From positions 1 through 40,235 of the forward strand of contig CBCPMX010000033.1 of the NCBI GenBank assembly GCA_965120355.1: a stretch of DNA of 40,235 nucleotides, given 5' to 3'. This document shows, in pieces, positions 23,283 to 31,322 of this stretch. Below the pieces are notes generated by a model. The model worked only from the letters and a program-made list of their open reading frames with translations. It did no database searches and was not told the origin of the DNA. The DNA is from CBCPMX01 sp965120355 (lineage in GTDB: Bacteria > Bacillota > Clostridia > Oscillospirales > Oscillospiraceae). Positions within the stretch are counted from its first letter, which is position 1. The number at the start of each line of letters is the position of its first letter. Made by a program: the position numbers and the translations under genes.

Positions 23283-24194
23283 ATGGCCATGAAAAATTTC
23301 GATCCGATTATAGAAAAGGCAAAGCAGTGCGGCGTGCGGCACCGCGTCGTCATCGCAGGCGCCGACTCCGAGAATATTCTGCTGGGCGCGTTTGAAGCCC
23401 AGGACGCTGGCTTTGTCTCCCCCGTGCTGGTGGGTGACCGTGAGAAGATCGCCGCCATGCTGCAGCGGCTTGGTCTGGCCGACAAGCCGTACCGTCTGGT
23501 CACCACCAAGCCCGATGACGACGTGACCCAGGTGTCTATTGACTTGATTAATCGAGGCGAAGGTGACATCCTCATGCGCGGCAACACCCAGACCCGGGAG
23601 TTCCTTCTGCCTCTGCTGAACAAGAAAAACGGCCTGCGGACCGACAAGCTGCTGACCCACATTGATCTGGTCAGCATGCCCGAATATCCCAAACTCATCG
23701 CCATCGGCGACGTTACCGTCACCATCGAGCCCAACTACGGCCAAAAGAAGGCCATCATCGACAACATGGTCGGAACACTCAAAGCCATTGGCTATGAAAA
23801 GCCCAACATCGCCCTGCTGAGCATGGTGGAGACGGTCAGCTTCCACATGAAAGACACCGTAGAGGCCGACGAGCTGGTTCGCGAACACAGCCGCAAGCCC
23901 ATTGCCGACTGTAATCTGGTGGGGCCCATCGCCTATGATCTGATTCTCTCCAAGGAGGCCGCCCGCCTGAAGGGCTATGACAATCCTCTGTGCGGAGAAT
24001 TTGACGGGATCATCGCCCCTCACCTGCTGGCTGGCAACCTGATCGTCAAGGGCTGGCAGATGCACGCCCGTGCCAAGACCTGCGGCGTGGTGGTCGGCGC
24101 CAACATTCCTGTGGCCCTGACCTCCCGCAGCGACGACAAAGACGTGGCATTCCTGTCCCTGTGCATGTGCGCAGCTCTGCCGCGCAAGCAGTAA
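23283..24194 (+). CDS. Phosphate acetyl/butyryltransferase family protein
   Basis: A 303-residue protein of the Pta/Ptb family, which exchanges CoA for phosphate on acyl groups. Recognisable: the N-terminal VVIAGADSENILLGAFEAQD, VLVGDREKIAAML, GDILMRGNTQTREFLLPLLN, and C-terminal GEFDGIIAPHLLAGNLIVKG typical of phosphate butyryltransferases. Length fits Ptb (about 300) rather than the longer Pta. No acyl kinase gene (buk or ackA) is adjacent. In a Stickland organism it could make acyl phosphates for ATP production from butyryl-, valeryl- or branched-chain CoA; the acyl specificity is not visible. Confidence 0.85.
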   Translation: MAMKNFDPIIEKAKQCGVRHRVVIAGADSENILLGAFEAQDAGFVSPVLVGDREKIAAMLQRLGLADKPYRLVTTKPDDDVTQVSIDLINRGEGDILMRGNTQTREFLLPLLNKKNGLRTDKLLTHIDLVSMPEYPKLIAIGDVTVTIEPNYGQKKAIIDNMVGTLKAIGYEKPNIALLSMVETVSFHMKDTVEADELVREHSRKPIADCNLVGPIAYDLILSKEAARLKGYDNPLCGEFDGIIAPHLLAGNLIVKGWQMHARAKTCGVVVGANIPVALTSRSDDKDVAFLSLCMCAALPRKQ

Positions 24195-24332
24195 CTGTCC
24201 GGTCGAAGCCGGACCTGTGCTGGAACGCACCGCCATCTTCACCGCAGCGGCAGCCCAAAGCGCAGGAGCCCGCACCATATCGGGCGGCGCCCGGCATGTT
24301 TCCTGCGGGCCAATTGTCCACAGATGATTTTC

Positions 24333-24361
24333 GCCGCCCGGAAGCACTGCTTCCGGGCGGC
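24333..24361. terminator. GC-rich hairpin after the phosphotransacylase gene
   Basis: Perfect 14-nt arms (24333-24346 and 24348-24361). No T-run on either strand; shared end of convergent genes. Confidence 0.45.
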
Positions 24362-24420
24362 GTCAGCTTGCTGAAAATTGCCGGGACGCAGCCGCGCATA
24401 CCATTTTCGCAGACGGCAGG

Positions 24421-24912
24421 TCACGCGCCGAACAGCAGCGCCCCGTACACCCGCAGAGAGGAAACCTCCTTTTCCGGCACAGCCTTCAGGATCCGCCGGC
24501 TCATGACGCGGGGGAACAGATATGCCTCCGCCAGCTCCAAGCAGCGAACCAGCTGCATTGTCGCCCCAATGTCGCCTTTCATGGCAAACCGGTGCTGGCA
24601 ATAGGCCGCATCAACGCCGCACAATCCGGTCAGAACCAGAAACGCGGCATTGAGACTCTTAAATTCGATATGGACATACGCCGTGTGTGGATCGGCATCC
24701 TTGCGCCGTATCAGGCCCTGCGGCGTTTTCTCCAGAAACAAAAATGCACCGTCGTGCCATGCTCCCAGGGCAAAACTCATACCGTCCGGCCAGGCGTCCA
24801 CCTGTGCCCGCATGCGGCTGTCCAGCCGGTACAGCGCCCGCATCCCGCGATACAGCGCCCAAAGCACAACGCGGCAAACAGTCTGCTTGCAAACCATGGT
24901 CACTCGTTTCAC
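24421..24912 (-). CDS. Conserved-looking protein of unknown function
   Basis: A 163-residue cytoplasmic protein with a GTG start after GAGGTGA. The central part (VHIEFKSLNAAFLVLTGLCG, then RFAMKGDIGATMQLVRCLELAEAYLFP) vaguely recalls SCP2-type lipid-binding folds, but I would not assign it. No signal peptide; an N-terminal basic amphipathic segment (VCRVVLWALYRGMRALYR) may touch the membrane. Transcribed alone from its own promoter, convergent with the phosphotransacylase gene. Confidence 0.65.
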   Translation of the reverse strand: MKRVTMVCKQTVCRVVLWALYRGMRALYRLDSRMRAQVDAWPDGMSFALGAWHDGAFLFLEKTPQGLIRRKDADPHTAYVHIEFKSLNAAFLVLTGLCGVDAAYCQHRFAMKGDIGATMQLVRCLELAEAYLFPRVMSRRILKAVPEKEVSSLRVYGALLFGA

Positions 24913-24947
24913 CAGATCACCTCAAACTTCAAAAAGTATTTTTTATA

Positions 24948-24976
24948 ATCATACCGGGTTCCCGCATAAAATGCAA
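24948..24976 (-). promoter_or_regulatory. Promoter of the unknown gene with flanking inverted repeat
   Basis: Minus strand: TTGCAT (24976-24971), 17-bp spacer, TATGAT (24953-24948). ATACCGGGTT (24951-24960) and AACCGGTAT (24975-24983) form a near-perfect inverted repeat across the spacer, a possible operator. Confidence 0.55.
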
Positions 24977-25118
24977 CCGGTATTTTCCCGTCCGCCACCC
25001 CGCTCCAGCGCCATCCCCCATTGACGGGGCGGCGGGTTTGTGATACCCTGTCCATAGGAGACATCCGTACATATGCGCGCAGTGCCGCAAACACTGTAAA
25101 CGTAAAAGAGGAGGAACT

Positions 25119-26408
25119 GTGAAGAATCGTCAAGAAAAAAAATATGTGCAGTGGGCCATCGCAGCCTTCTGCGTCATTGCCGCCAGTGTCGCGTTTGCTG
25201 TGATCATCTTCAATCTGCCGGACGTTCTGAGCGGCATCCGCTGGGTTCTGAGCGTTCTATCGCCGGTGCTGTACGGGTTGGGCATTGCCTATCTGCTCAA
25301 TCCCATTGTGCGCATTGTGGAAAATCTGCTCAAGCCGCGGCTGCGCAGGCACCTGTCCAATCGGGCAGCCTGGCGCATCAGCCGGATTTCCGGTATTGTG
25401 GCCGCCTTTTTTGTACTGCTGATGGCGCTGTACCTGCTGATCATCCTGCTGGTACCTCAGCTGCTGGACAGTGTGCAGACCATTGTCCGCAATCTGTCCA
25501 ATTACTTCTCCATCATTGAGAACTGGGTCATGTCCTTCCTGGAGGACAATCCTGACCTGGGCGTCTACGCCAACTCTGTGATCGACCGAATCTATGCGTT
25601 TGTTCTGGACTTTCTGGACAACGAACTGCCGTCCCGCATTCAATCCGTCATGCTCAGCCTCACCAGCTCCGTAATACGCATTGCCAAGTGGGTGGTCAAC
25701 CTGGTCGTGGGCCTGGTGGTCTCCGTCTACGTGCTGTTCAACAAAGACGCCTTCCTGGCGCAGGCAAAAAAGATGACGGTGGCCTTTTTCAAACCAAAAC
25801 GGGCCGATCACCTGATGGAGCTGGCGGGACGGGCCGACCACATTTTCGGCGGATTTATCCGCGGCAAACTGGTAGACTCGCTGATCATCGGCGTGCTGTG
25901 CTACATCGGCATGCGCATCATCGGGCTGCCGTTCCCGGCACTGGTATCGGTCATCGTGGGGGTCACCAATGTGATCCCGTTCTTCGGGCCGTATATCGGC
26001 GCAATCCCCAGCGCAATTCTGATTTTGGTGGTAAACCCGCTGCAGGGGCTGTATTTTCTGATCTTCATCCTGGCCCTGCAGCAGCTGGACGGCAACGTCA
26101 TCGGCCCGCGGATTCTGGGCGACGCCACAGGGCTGTCCGGATTTTGGGTTGTGGTGGCCATCACCTTCTTCGGCGGGCTGTTTGGGTTTGCAGGAATGGT
26201 GCTTGGCGTGCCGGTATTTGCAATGCTCTATTCGCTGCTGGCCGATCTGGTCAACCACTGCCTGAAGAAAAGCGGCCGTTCCACTCTGACAGAGGACTAT
26301 TACTCCATTCAAGCTGTGGAAGATCTGATTGAGCGGGCGCCGGAGCCCAGTGTGCAGCCGCCCGCGTCCACAGACGGCCCCACAGAAAATTCGGACGAAA
26401 GTCCGTAA
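25119..26408 (+). CDS. AI-2E family transporter
   Basis: A 429-residue polytopic membrane protein of the AI-2E (YdgG/PerM/YtvI) family. About eight helices are visible, including WAIAAFCVIAASVAFAVIIF at the start. The conserved C-terminal core reads VTNVIPFFGPYIGAIPSAIL, then QQLDGNVIGPRILG. Members are linked to autoinducer-2 export, sodium/proton antiport or other small-molecule export; the substrate here is unknown. GTG start after AGAGGAGGA. Its C-terminal ~50 residues are hydrophilic. It stands alone; the RNA gene follows without an obvious terminator between. Confidence 0.92.
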   Translation: MKNRQEKKYVQWAIAAFCVIAASVAFAVIIFNLPDVLSGIRWVLSVLSPVLYGLGIAYLLNPIVRIVENLLKPRLRRHLSNRAAWRISRISGIVAAFFVLLMALYLLIILLVPQLLDSVQTIVRNLSNYFSIIENWVMSFLEDNPDLGVYANSVIDRIYAFVLDFLDNELPSRIQSVMLSLTSSVIRIAKWVVNLVVGLVVSVYVLFNKDAFLAQAKKMTVAFFKPKRADHLMELAGRADHIFGGFIRGKLVDSLIIGVLCYIGMRIIGLPFPALVSVIVGVTNVIPFFGPYIGAIPSAILILVVNPLQGLYFLIFILALQQLDGNVIGPRILGDATGLSGFWVVVAITFFGGLFGFAGMVLGVPVFAMLYSLLADLVNHCLKKSGRSTLTEDYYSIQAVEDLIERAPEPSVQPPASTDGPTENSDESP

Positions 26409-26415
26409 AATCCCC

Positions 26416-26443
26416 TTGCATTTTTTGAATTTGTGTGTATAAT
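26416..26443 (+). promoter_or_regulatory. Promoter of the structured RNA / aro leader
   Basis: TTGCAT (26416-26421), 16-bp spacer, perfect TATAAT (26438-26443). Predicted start near 26450. Confidence 0.75.
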
Positions 26444-26449
26444 AGGTAG

Positions 26450-26658
26450 CAAATCTCTTTAAACGAGGGTTCTGTATGCGGCAGCTTAGTTCTACAACTC
26501 GATTTACCGGCTCTGACCACGCCATTTTTATTTGGGGTGGTTCTTTGGCATGCGTAAATGGAGTCGGAATTTGCTGCTGTAGCTGAGCGCGGGAACTGAT
26601 ATAAGCTCCGTGCAGGCATCTATCGAATTCTGATTCGATAGATGCCTGTTTTTATTTT
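26450..26658 (+). ncRNA. Structured RNA, about 200 nt: 6S-like RNA or aro-operon attenuator
   Basis: Non-coding interval with its own promoter and terminator. It folds by eye into a long interrupted rod. Pairings are GTTC (26469-26472) with GAAC (26593-26596); CTTAG and CTAC (26485-26495) with GTAGCTGAG (26579-26587); ACTCGATTTAC (26497-26507) with GTAAATGGAGT (26554-26564), one mismatch; and ACCACGCC (26516-26523) with GGGGTGGT (26534-26541), one mismatch. A 14-nt bubble (26565-26578) interrupts one strand. A rod with an internal bubble and ~200 nt suits 6S RNA, but position ahead of aroF also suits a leader with attenuation. Identity is not settled. Confidence 0.55.
26614..26658 (+). terminator. 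Intrinsic terminator upstream of aroF
   Basis: Perfect 14-bp stem AGGCATCTATCGAA with TTCGATAGATGCCT, 6-nt loop, then GTTTTTATTTT. It lies 56 bp before the aroF start codon. Confidence 0.9.
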
Positions 26659-26713
26659 GCGCTTTCGCAGTCCTCAATCTTCAATTTCCAATTCACCAAA
26701 GGAGCGATCAACT

Positions 26714-27730
26714 ATGGTAATCATTATGAAACCCGGTACATCCCAGGAGGCCATCAAGGCCATGGCCTGGCAGCTGGAGCAGGATGGCTTTCAAGTCGGC
26801 ATCACGAATGGCGTAGGCTGCTCGATTCTGGGTCTGGTGGGAGACACTACCCATCTGGATATGGGCAAGCTGACCCTGAATCCCAACGTGGAAAGGGTCA
26901 TGCGGGTGCAGGAACCCTATAAAAAAGCCAACCGGAAATTCCATCCCGACGACACGGTGGTGGAAATCGGGGGCGTAAAAATCGGCGGCGGCAATTTCGC
27001 AGTGATCGCCGGCCCCTGCTCCGTAGAGAATGAAGAACAGATCTGCCAGGTGGCGGCGGACGTCAAGGCCAGCGGTGCAAAGCTGCTGCGCGGCGGGGCG
27101 TTCAAGCCCCGCACCTCCCCGTATTCCTTCCAGGGCATGGGCGTAGAAGGGCTGGAGCTGCTGCTGAAGGCCAAAAAGGCCACGGGTCTGCCCATTGTCA
27201 CCGAAATCATGAGCCCCAAATACTGCGACCTGTTCGAGCAGACTGTGGATCTGGTGCAGATTGGCGCGCGGAATATGCAGAACTTCGACCTGCTGAAGGA
27301 AGTGGGCAAGATGTCCAAGCCGGTTCTGCTCAAGCGCGGCCTCAGCAATACCTATGAGGAGTGGATTATGTCCGCTGAGTATATCATGTCCGAGGGCAAT
27401 GAGAATGTCATTCTCTGCGAGCGGGGCATCCGCACCTTTGAGACTTACACCCGCAATACTCTGGACGTGTCCGCCATTCCCTCCATCAAGCGGATGAGCC
27501 ACCTGCCCATCATTGTGGATCCCAGCCATTCCGGCGGCGCCCGCTGGCTGGTGGAGCCGCTGACCATGGCGGCCATTGCCGCCGGCGCCGACGGCATTAT
27601 CGTGGAGGTCCACAACGATCCGCCCCACGCCCTGTGCGACGGCCAGCAGTCGCTGGATCCCACGGAGTTCCAGTCCCTCATGGACAAGGTGGTTCCGCTG
27701 ACCAAGTTCATGGGCAAGACCCTGGCCTGA
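26714..27730 (+). CDS. aroF: 3-deoxy-7-phosphoheptulonate (DAHP) synthase
   Basis: A 338-residue DAHP synthase of the type with an N-terminal ferredoxin-like (FL) regulatory domain (residues 1-~70, MVIIMKPGTSQEAIKAMAWQ). The catalytic barrel has VIAGPCSVEN, LLRGGAFKPRTSPYSFQG, QIGARNMQNF, VLLKRG and PIIVDPSHSGG. It condenses phosphoenolpyruvate with erythrose-4-phosphate, the first step to chorismate. The FL domain is the family's usual feedback site for aromatic amino acids. Start chosen at 26714 after AAAGGAG; the frame is open further upstream through the terminator region but that is not credible. First gene of the aromatic operon. Confidence 0.96.
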   Translation: MVIIMKPGTSQEAIKAMAWQLEQDGFQVGITNGVGCSILGLVGDTTHLDMGKLTLNPNVERVMRVQEPYKKANRKFHPDDTVVEIGGVKIGGGNFAVIAGPCSVENEEQICQVAADVKASGAKLLRGGAFKPRTSPYSFQGMGVEGLELLLKAKKATGLPIVTEIMSPKYCDLFEQTVDLVQIGARNMQNFDLLKEVGKMSKPVLLKRGLSNTYEEWIMSAEYIMSEGNENVILCERGIRTFETYTRNTLDVSAIPSIKRMSHLPIIVDPSHSGGARWLVEPLTMAAIAAGADGIIVEVHNDPPHALCDGQQSLDPTEFQSLMDKVVPLTKFMGKTLA

Positions 27731-27754
27731 CAGACTTATACGGAGGAGCATGGA

Positions 27755-28831
27755 ATGAAAACGCTGCATGTCAATTTGCCGGGCCGGGCCTATGACATCG
27801 TGATCGGCCGCGGCATCCTGGAGGAAGCGGGCGCACGCCTGCGGCCCCTGCTGCGGGGCGATCAGATCGCCCTGGTGACCGACTCCAACGTGGAGCCGCT
27901 CTATGCCGCCAGGGTGGCCAGGAGTCTCCATCTGGCAGGGTTTACGGTCTGCGTATTGGAAGTCCCCGCCGGGGAACAGAGCAAAAGCCCCGCCGTTCTG
28001 GCCGAGCTGTGGGAACAGATGATGGAGTTCGGATTGACTCGCTCCGACGCCGTGGTGGCCCTGGGCGGCGGCGTGGTGGGGGATCTGGCAGGCTTCGCCG
28101 CCGCCACGATTTTGCGGGGAGTGGCGTTTGTCCAAATCCCCACAACGTTGTTGGCCCAAGTGGATTCCTCTGTGGGCGGGAAGGTAGCGGTGGATCTGGA
28201 GCACGGGAAAAACCTGGCCGGCGCATTTTACCAGCCCCGCCTGGTGCTGATGGACCCCGACACGCTGGACTCGCTGCCGGACAAGGTATTCCGGGACGGC
28301 ATGGCGGAAGTCATCAAATATGGCTGCATTTTCGACCGGGACTTTTTCGACTTTCTGGCCGCTCGTCCCAGCCGGGCGCAGATCATGGAGGAAATTGCAC
28401 ATGTCCTGTACACCTGCTGCGACTGGAAGCGGCAGGTGGTGGTGGCCGACGAGCGGGACACGGGGCAGCGGATGCTGCTGAACTTCGGCCACACCCTGGG
28501 CCACGCCTATGAATTGGCCGGGCAGTATGAAACCTGGACCCACGGCGAGGCTGTGGCGGCGGGCATGTGCGTCGCGGCGGATCTGGGAGCCGCCCTTGGC
28601 ATGACGCCGCCGGATGTCCCGGCGCAAATTACCGCCATCTGCGCCGCCTTCGGCCTGCCCACGCACATCGACTGCACCATGGCGGACTACACCGCCGCCA
28701 TCGGGCTGGACAAAAAGGGCGCAGGCACGGACATTTCCCTGATTTTGCTGGAGTCCATGGGCCATGCTGTGGCCCACAAGCTGCCCAAGGCCCAGGTGCT
28801 GGCGCTGGTGCAGCAGCAGATGGGCCTTTGA
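27755..28831 (+). CDS. aroB: 3-dehydroquinate synthase
   Basis: A 358-residue NAD- and metal-dependent enzyme converting DAHP to 3-dehydroquinate. Motifs: ALGGGVVGDLAGFAAATILR (NAD binding), IPTTLLAQVDSSVGGKVAVD, and the metal ligands in MAEVIKYG, NFGHTLGHAYE and THGEAVAAGM. Full length. Starts 24 bp after aroF with GGAGGAG ahead of it. Confidence 0.96.
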   Translation: MKTLHVNLPGRAYDIVIGRGILEEAGARLRPLLRGDQIALVTDSNVEPLYAARVARSLHLAGFTVCVLEVPAGEQSKSPAVLAELWEQMMEFGLTRSDAVVALGGGVVGDLAGFAAATILRGVAFVQIPTTLLAQVDSSVGGKVAVDLEHGKNLAGAFYQPRLVLMDPDTLDSLPDKVFRDGMAEVIKYGCIFDRDFFDFLAARPSRAQIMEEIAHVLYTCCDWKRQVVVADERDTGQRMLLNFGHTLGHAYELAGQYETWTHGEAVAAGMCVAADLGAALGMTPPDVPAQITAICAAFGLPTHIDCTMADYTAAIGLDKKGAGTDISLILLESMGHAVAHKLPKAQVLALVQQQMGL

Positions 28832-28848
28832 CAGGAGGGACAAATCCT

Positions 28849-30087
28849 ATGGATCTCACAATTATCCCAACCCGGCTGCGGGGCTCCATCACGCCGCCGC
28901 CGTCCAAATCCCAGGCGCACCGGCTCCTGATTGCCGCCGCCCTGGCGGAGGGGCAGAGCATCCTCTCCAACGTGAGCCTGTCCCAGGACATCGCCGCCAC
29001 CCTGACCTGCATGGAGGCCCTGGGGGCCAAAGCCCGGGTGGATGGCAGCACCGTCGTCCTCACCGGCATCGGCGCCCGCCGCCGCACCTGCGGCAGCTGC
29101 ATGGCGGATGCGGTACATCTGGATTGCGGCGAATCCGGCTCCACCCTGCGGTTTCTGATTCCCGTGGCGGTGGTGGTGGCCGGCGGCGCGTTCTTCACGG
29201 GCCGGGGACGGCTGCTCCAGCGGCCGCAGGCCCCCTATGCCCAGGTATTTGCGGAAAAGGGCGTGTTCTTTCACGCGGGGGGCAGCGCCATCAGCGTGCG
29301 CGGAGAATTGAAGCCCGGCGTGTACCGGCTGCCCGGCAACGTGTCCAGCCAGTTCTTTACGGGCCTTCTGTATGCGCTGGCGCTGCTGGACGGCGATTCC
29401 GTGGTGGAGAGCACCACCGAGCTGGAATCCCGGGATTACATCCGCATGACAGTGCAGGCCCTGGCGCAGTTTGGCGTGGAGGTGCGGGAGGACGGGAACC
29501 GCTTCCTGCTTCCCGGCGGCCAGCGGCTGACGGCACGAGACGCAGTGGTGGAGGCAGACTGGTCCCAGGCCGGATTCTGGTATGCGGCGCAGGGGCTGGG
29601 AAACGATGTGACGGTCTGCGGCCTGAACGAGGATTCCGCCCAGGGCGACCGGTGCGCCGCGCGTTTTACGCAGGCGCTGTGCGGTTCCGGCGAAGTGACG
29701 CTGGATGTGTCCGGCTGCCCGGACCTGGTACCGCCGCTGGCAGCCCACGCGGCCCTGCGGGCCGAGCAAACGACCCGGCTGGTCAATGCCGCCCGCCTGC
29801 GGATGAAGGAAAGTGACCGGCTGACCTCCGTGACCCAGGTGCTCAGCGCCATGGGCGCAGATGTGGAGGAGCATCCCGACAGTCTGACCATCCGCGGCGT
29901 CCCGGCCCTGGCCGGCGGCGTGACGGTGGACAGCCACAACGACCACCGCATCGCCATGATGGCCGCCATTGCGGCCACCCGCTGCCAGCGGCCCGTGACC
30001 ATCACCGGCGCGGAGTGCGTGGCCAAATCCTACCCGAATTTTTGGGAAGATTATGCCGCTTTGGGCGGACAGATAACGGAGGGATAG
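28849..30087 (+). CDS. aroA: 3-phosphoshikimate 1-carboxyvinyltransferase (EPSP synthase)
   Basis: A 412-residue EPSP synthase adding enolpyruvate from PEP to shikimate-3-phosphate. N-terminal PPPSKSQAHRLL (Lys20, Ser21, Arg25), CGESGSTLRFLIPVA, ESRDYIRMT, the RMKESDRL motif and NDHRIAMM are visible. The glycine motif is ESGSTLRF rather than the NAGTAMR of the E. coli type; which EPSP synthase class this indicates I cannot say from the sequence alone. Start at ATG 28849 preceded by ACAGGAGGG; 17 bp after aroB. Confidence 0.95.
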   Translation: MDLTIIPTRLRGSITPPPSKSQAHRLLIAAALAEGQSILSNVSLSQDIAATLTCMEALGAKARVDGSTVVLTGIGARRRTCGSCMADAVHLDCGESGSTLRFLIPVAVVVAGGAFFTGRGRLLQRPQAPYAQVFAEKGVFFHAGGSAISVRGELKPGVYRLPGNVSSQFFTGLLYALALLDGDSVVESTTELESRDYIRMTVQALAQFGVEVREDGNRFLLPGGQRLTARDAVVEADWSQAGFWYAAQGLGNDVTVCGLNEDSAQGDRCAARFTQALCGSGEVTLDVSGCPDLVPPLAAHAALRAEQTTRLVNAARLRMKESDRLTSVTQVLSAMGADVEEHPDSLTIRGVPALAGGVTVDSHNDHRIAMMAAIAATRCQRPVTITGAECVAKSYPNFWEDYAALGGQITEG

Positions 30088-30108
30088 GCATATCTGGTTC
30101 CGGCAGCC

Positions 30109-30138
30109 CCCTTTCTTTGCCGCACGGCAAAGAAAGGG
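30109..30138. repeat. Perfect 14-bp inverted repeat in the aroA-HIT gap
   Basis: CCCTTTCTTTGCCG (30109-30122) and CGGCAAAGAAAGGG (30125-30138) with a 2-base centre, followed by a purine-rich run. No T-run, so not a classical terminator. It may be a dispersed intergenic repeat or an RNA-stability element. Confidence 0.8.
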
Positions 30139-30178
30139 AGGGAAAGAAAACGTACCAGAGAACGAGAGGAGCGATCCC

Positions 30179-30601
30179 ATGGACGATTGTGTATTCTGCG
30201 GCATTGCTGCCGGCCGGCTCCCTTCCAGAATGATCTATGAGGACGCACACACCTGTGTGTTCCTGGACGTTGCCGGAGATGTGGACGGCCACATGTTGGC
30301 AGTGCCAAAAAAGCATGTGCAGAGCATTCTGGACTGCGATCCGGAGACGCTGACCCATTTGATGGAGACCGTGCAGCGGGTGGCAAAGCATTGTGTGGCA
30401 CACTGCAGCTGTGAGGGCGTCAACCTGCTCCATGCCAGCGGCGAATGCGCGGGGCAGTCGGTGCCGCATTTCCACATGCATATCGTTCCGCGAAAGAAGG
30501 ATGACCAGGTGGACGCATGGCCGCGGCTTCCGGGAAGTAAGCGCTCTCTGGATGAACTGTACGAAATTTTGAATATGCAGAAGGAAAGGACGATGAAATG
30601 A
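30179..30601 (+). CDS. HIT-family nucleotide hydrolase/transferase
   Basis: A 140-residue histidine-triad protein. The HIT motif His97-Phe-His99-Met-His101 is followed by IVPRK; CVFCGIAAG at the start has the Cys4-Cys7 pair that often binds zinc with a histidine. Family members cleave phosphoramidates such as AMP-lysine or dinucleoside polyphosphates. Its place in the aromatic operon has no known metabolic reason. Ribosome site AGAGGAG; overlaps the next gene by 4 bases (ATGA). Confidence 0.93.
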   Translation: MDDCVFCGIAAGRLPSRMIYEDAHTCVFLDVAGDVDGHMLAVPKKHVQSILDCDPETLTHLMETVQRVAKHCVAHCSCEGVNLLHASGECAGQSVPHFHMHIVPRKKDDQVDAWPRLPGSKRSLDELYEILNMQKERTMK

Positions 30602-31137
30602 AAATGCTCAAGCTGATCACCCCCAGTGCGGACTATGCCGGACAGATCGCGGCATACCGCCAGGAATTTCTGGACACCGGCAGCTCCATGGACGGCACCG
30701 GCCCCCTGCGGCGGTTTGCCGATCCCCAGGAATGGCTGGCCCACACGGCGCTGTTCACCGATCCGGCTACGGTGCCGGAGGGAAAGGTTCCGGCCACCCA
30801 GCTGCTGGGCATCCGGGAAGCAGACAACCGGTTGGTGGGCATGCTCCAGATCCGTCACTCCCTCAACGACTACCTCCGCCAGTACTCCGGCCACATCGGC
30901 TATTCCGTCCGCCCGTCGGAGCGGCGGAAGGGCTACGCAAAGGAAATGCTGCGGCAGGCCCTGCCCTATTGCCGGGAGCTGGGGCTGGAACGGGTGATGA
31001 TCGCCTGCATCGACACCAACGAGGCCAGCCGCCGGACCATTCTGGCCAACGGCGGCGTCTATGACAAGACGGTCTTCGAGCCGGAGGAACAGGTAAACCT
31101 GGAACAATACTGGATTGTTCTGGACGATATCCGATAA
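30598..31137 (+). CDS. GNAT-family N-acetyltransferase
   Basis: A 179-residue acetyltransferase of the GNAT fold. The acetyl-CoA loop region is IGYSVRPSERRKGYAKEMLR, followed by CIDTNEASRRTILANGGVYD, typical of family members acting on small amines or protein N-termini. Overlaps the HIT gene stop by 4 bases, so the two are translationally coupled. Substrate unknown. Confidence 0.88.
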   Translation: MKMLKLITPSADYAGQIAAYRQEFLDTGSSMDGTGPLRRFADPQEWLAHTALFTDPATVPEGKVPATQLLGIREADNRLVGMLQIRHSLNDYLRQYSGHIGYSVRPSERRKGYAKEMLRQALPYCRELGLERVMIACIDTNEASRRTILANGGVYDKTVFEPEEQVNLEQYWIVLDDIR

Positions 31138-31322
31138 AACGGGAATCGGAAATTGCACGGTGTGGGCTGGCCTGCCGCCTGTGTGGAGAAAACGACGCCT
31201 GCGCCGGCTGCGACAACGGAACGGTGTCGCCGGCGGTTATGATATGTTTGACGATTTGGCCGCACTTTTGACGTTTTATCTGCCGGCTCAATGGCCGGTG
31301 CTGACAAAAAGGATGTATGAGG

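Noticed and set aside
26450..26660. T-box riboswitch ahead of aroF
   Set aside because: The AGGGTGG-N-ACCGCG antiterminator sequence is missing; GGGGTGGTTCTTTGGC is only a superficial match and lies in the middle of a hairpin, far from the terminator.
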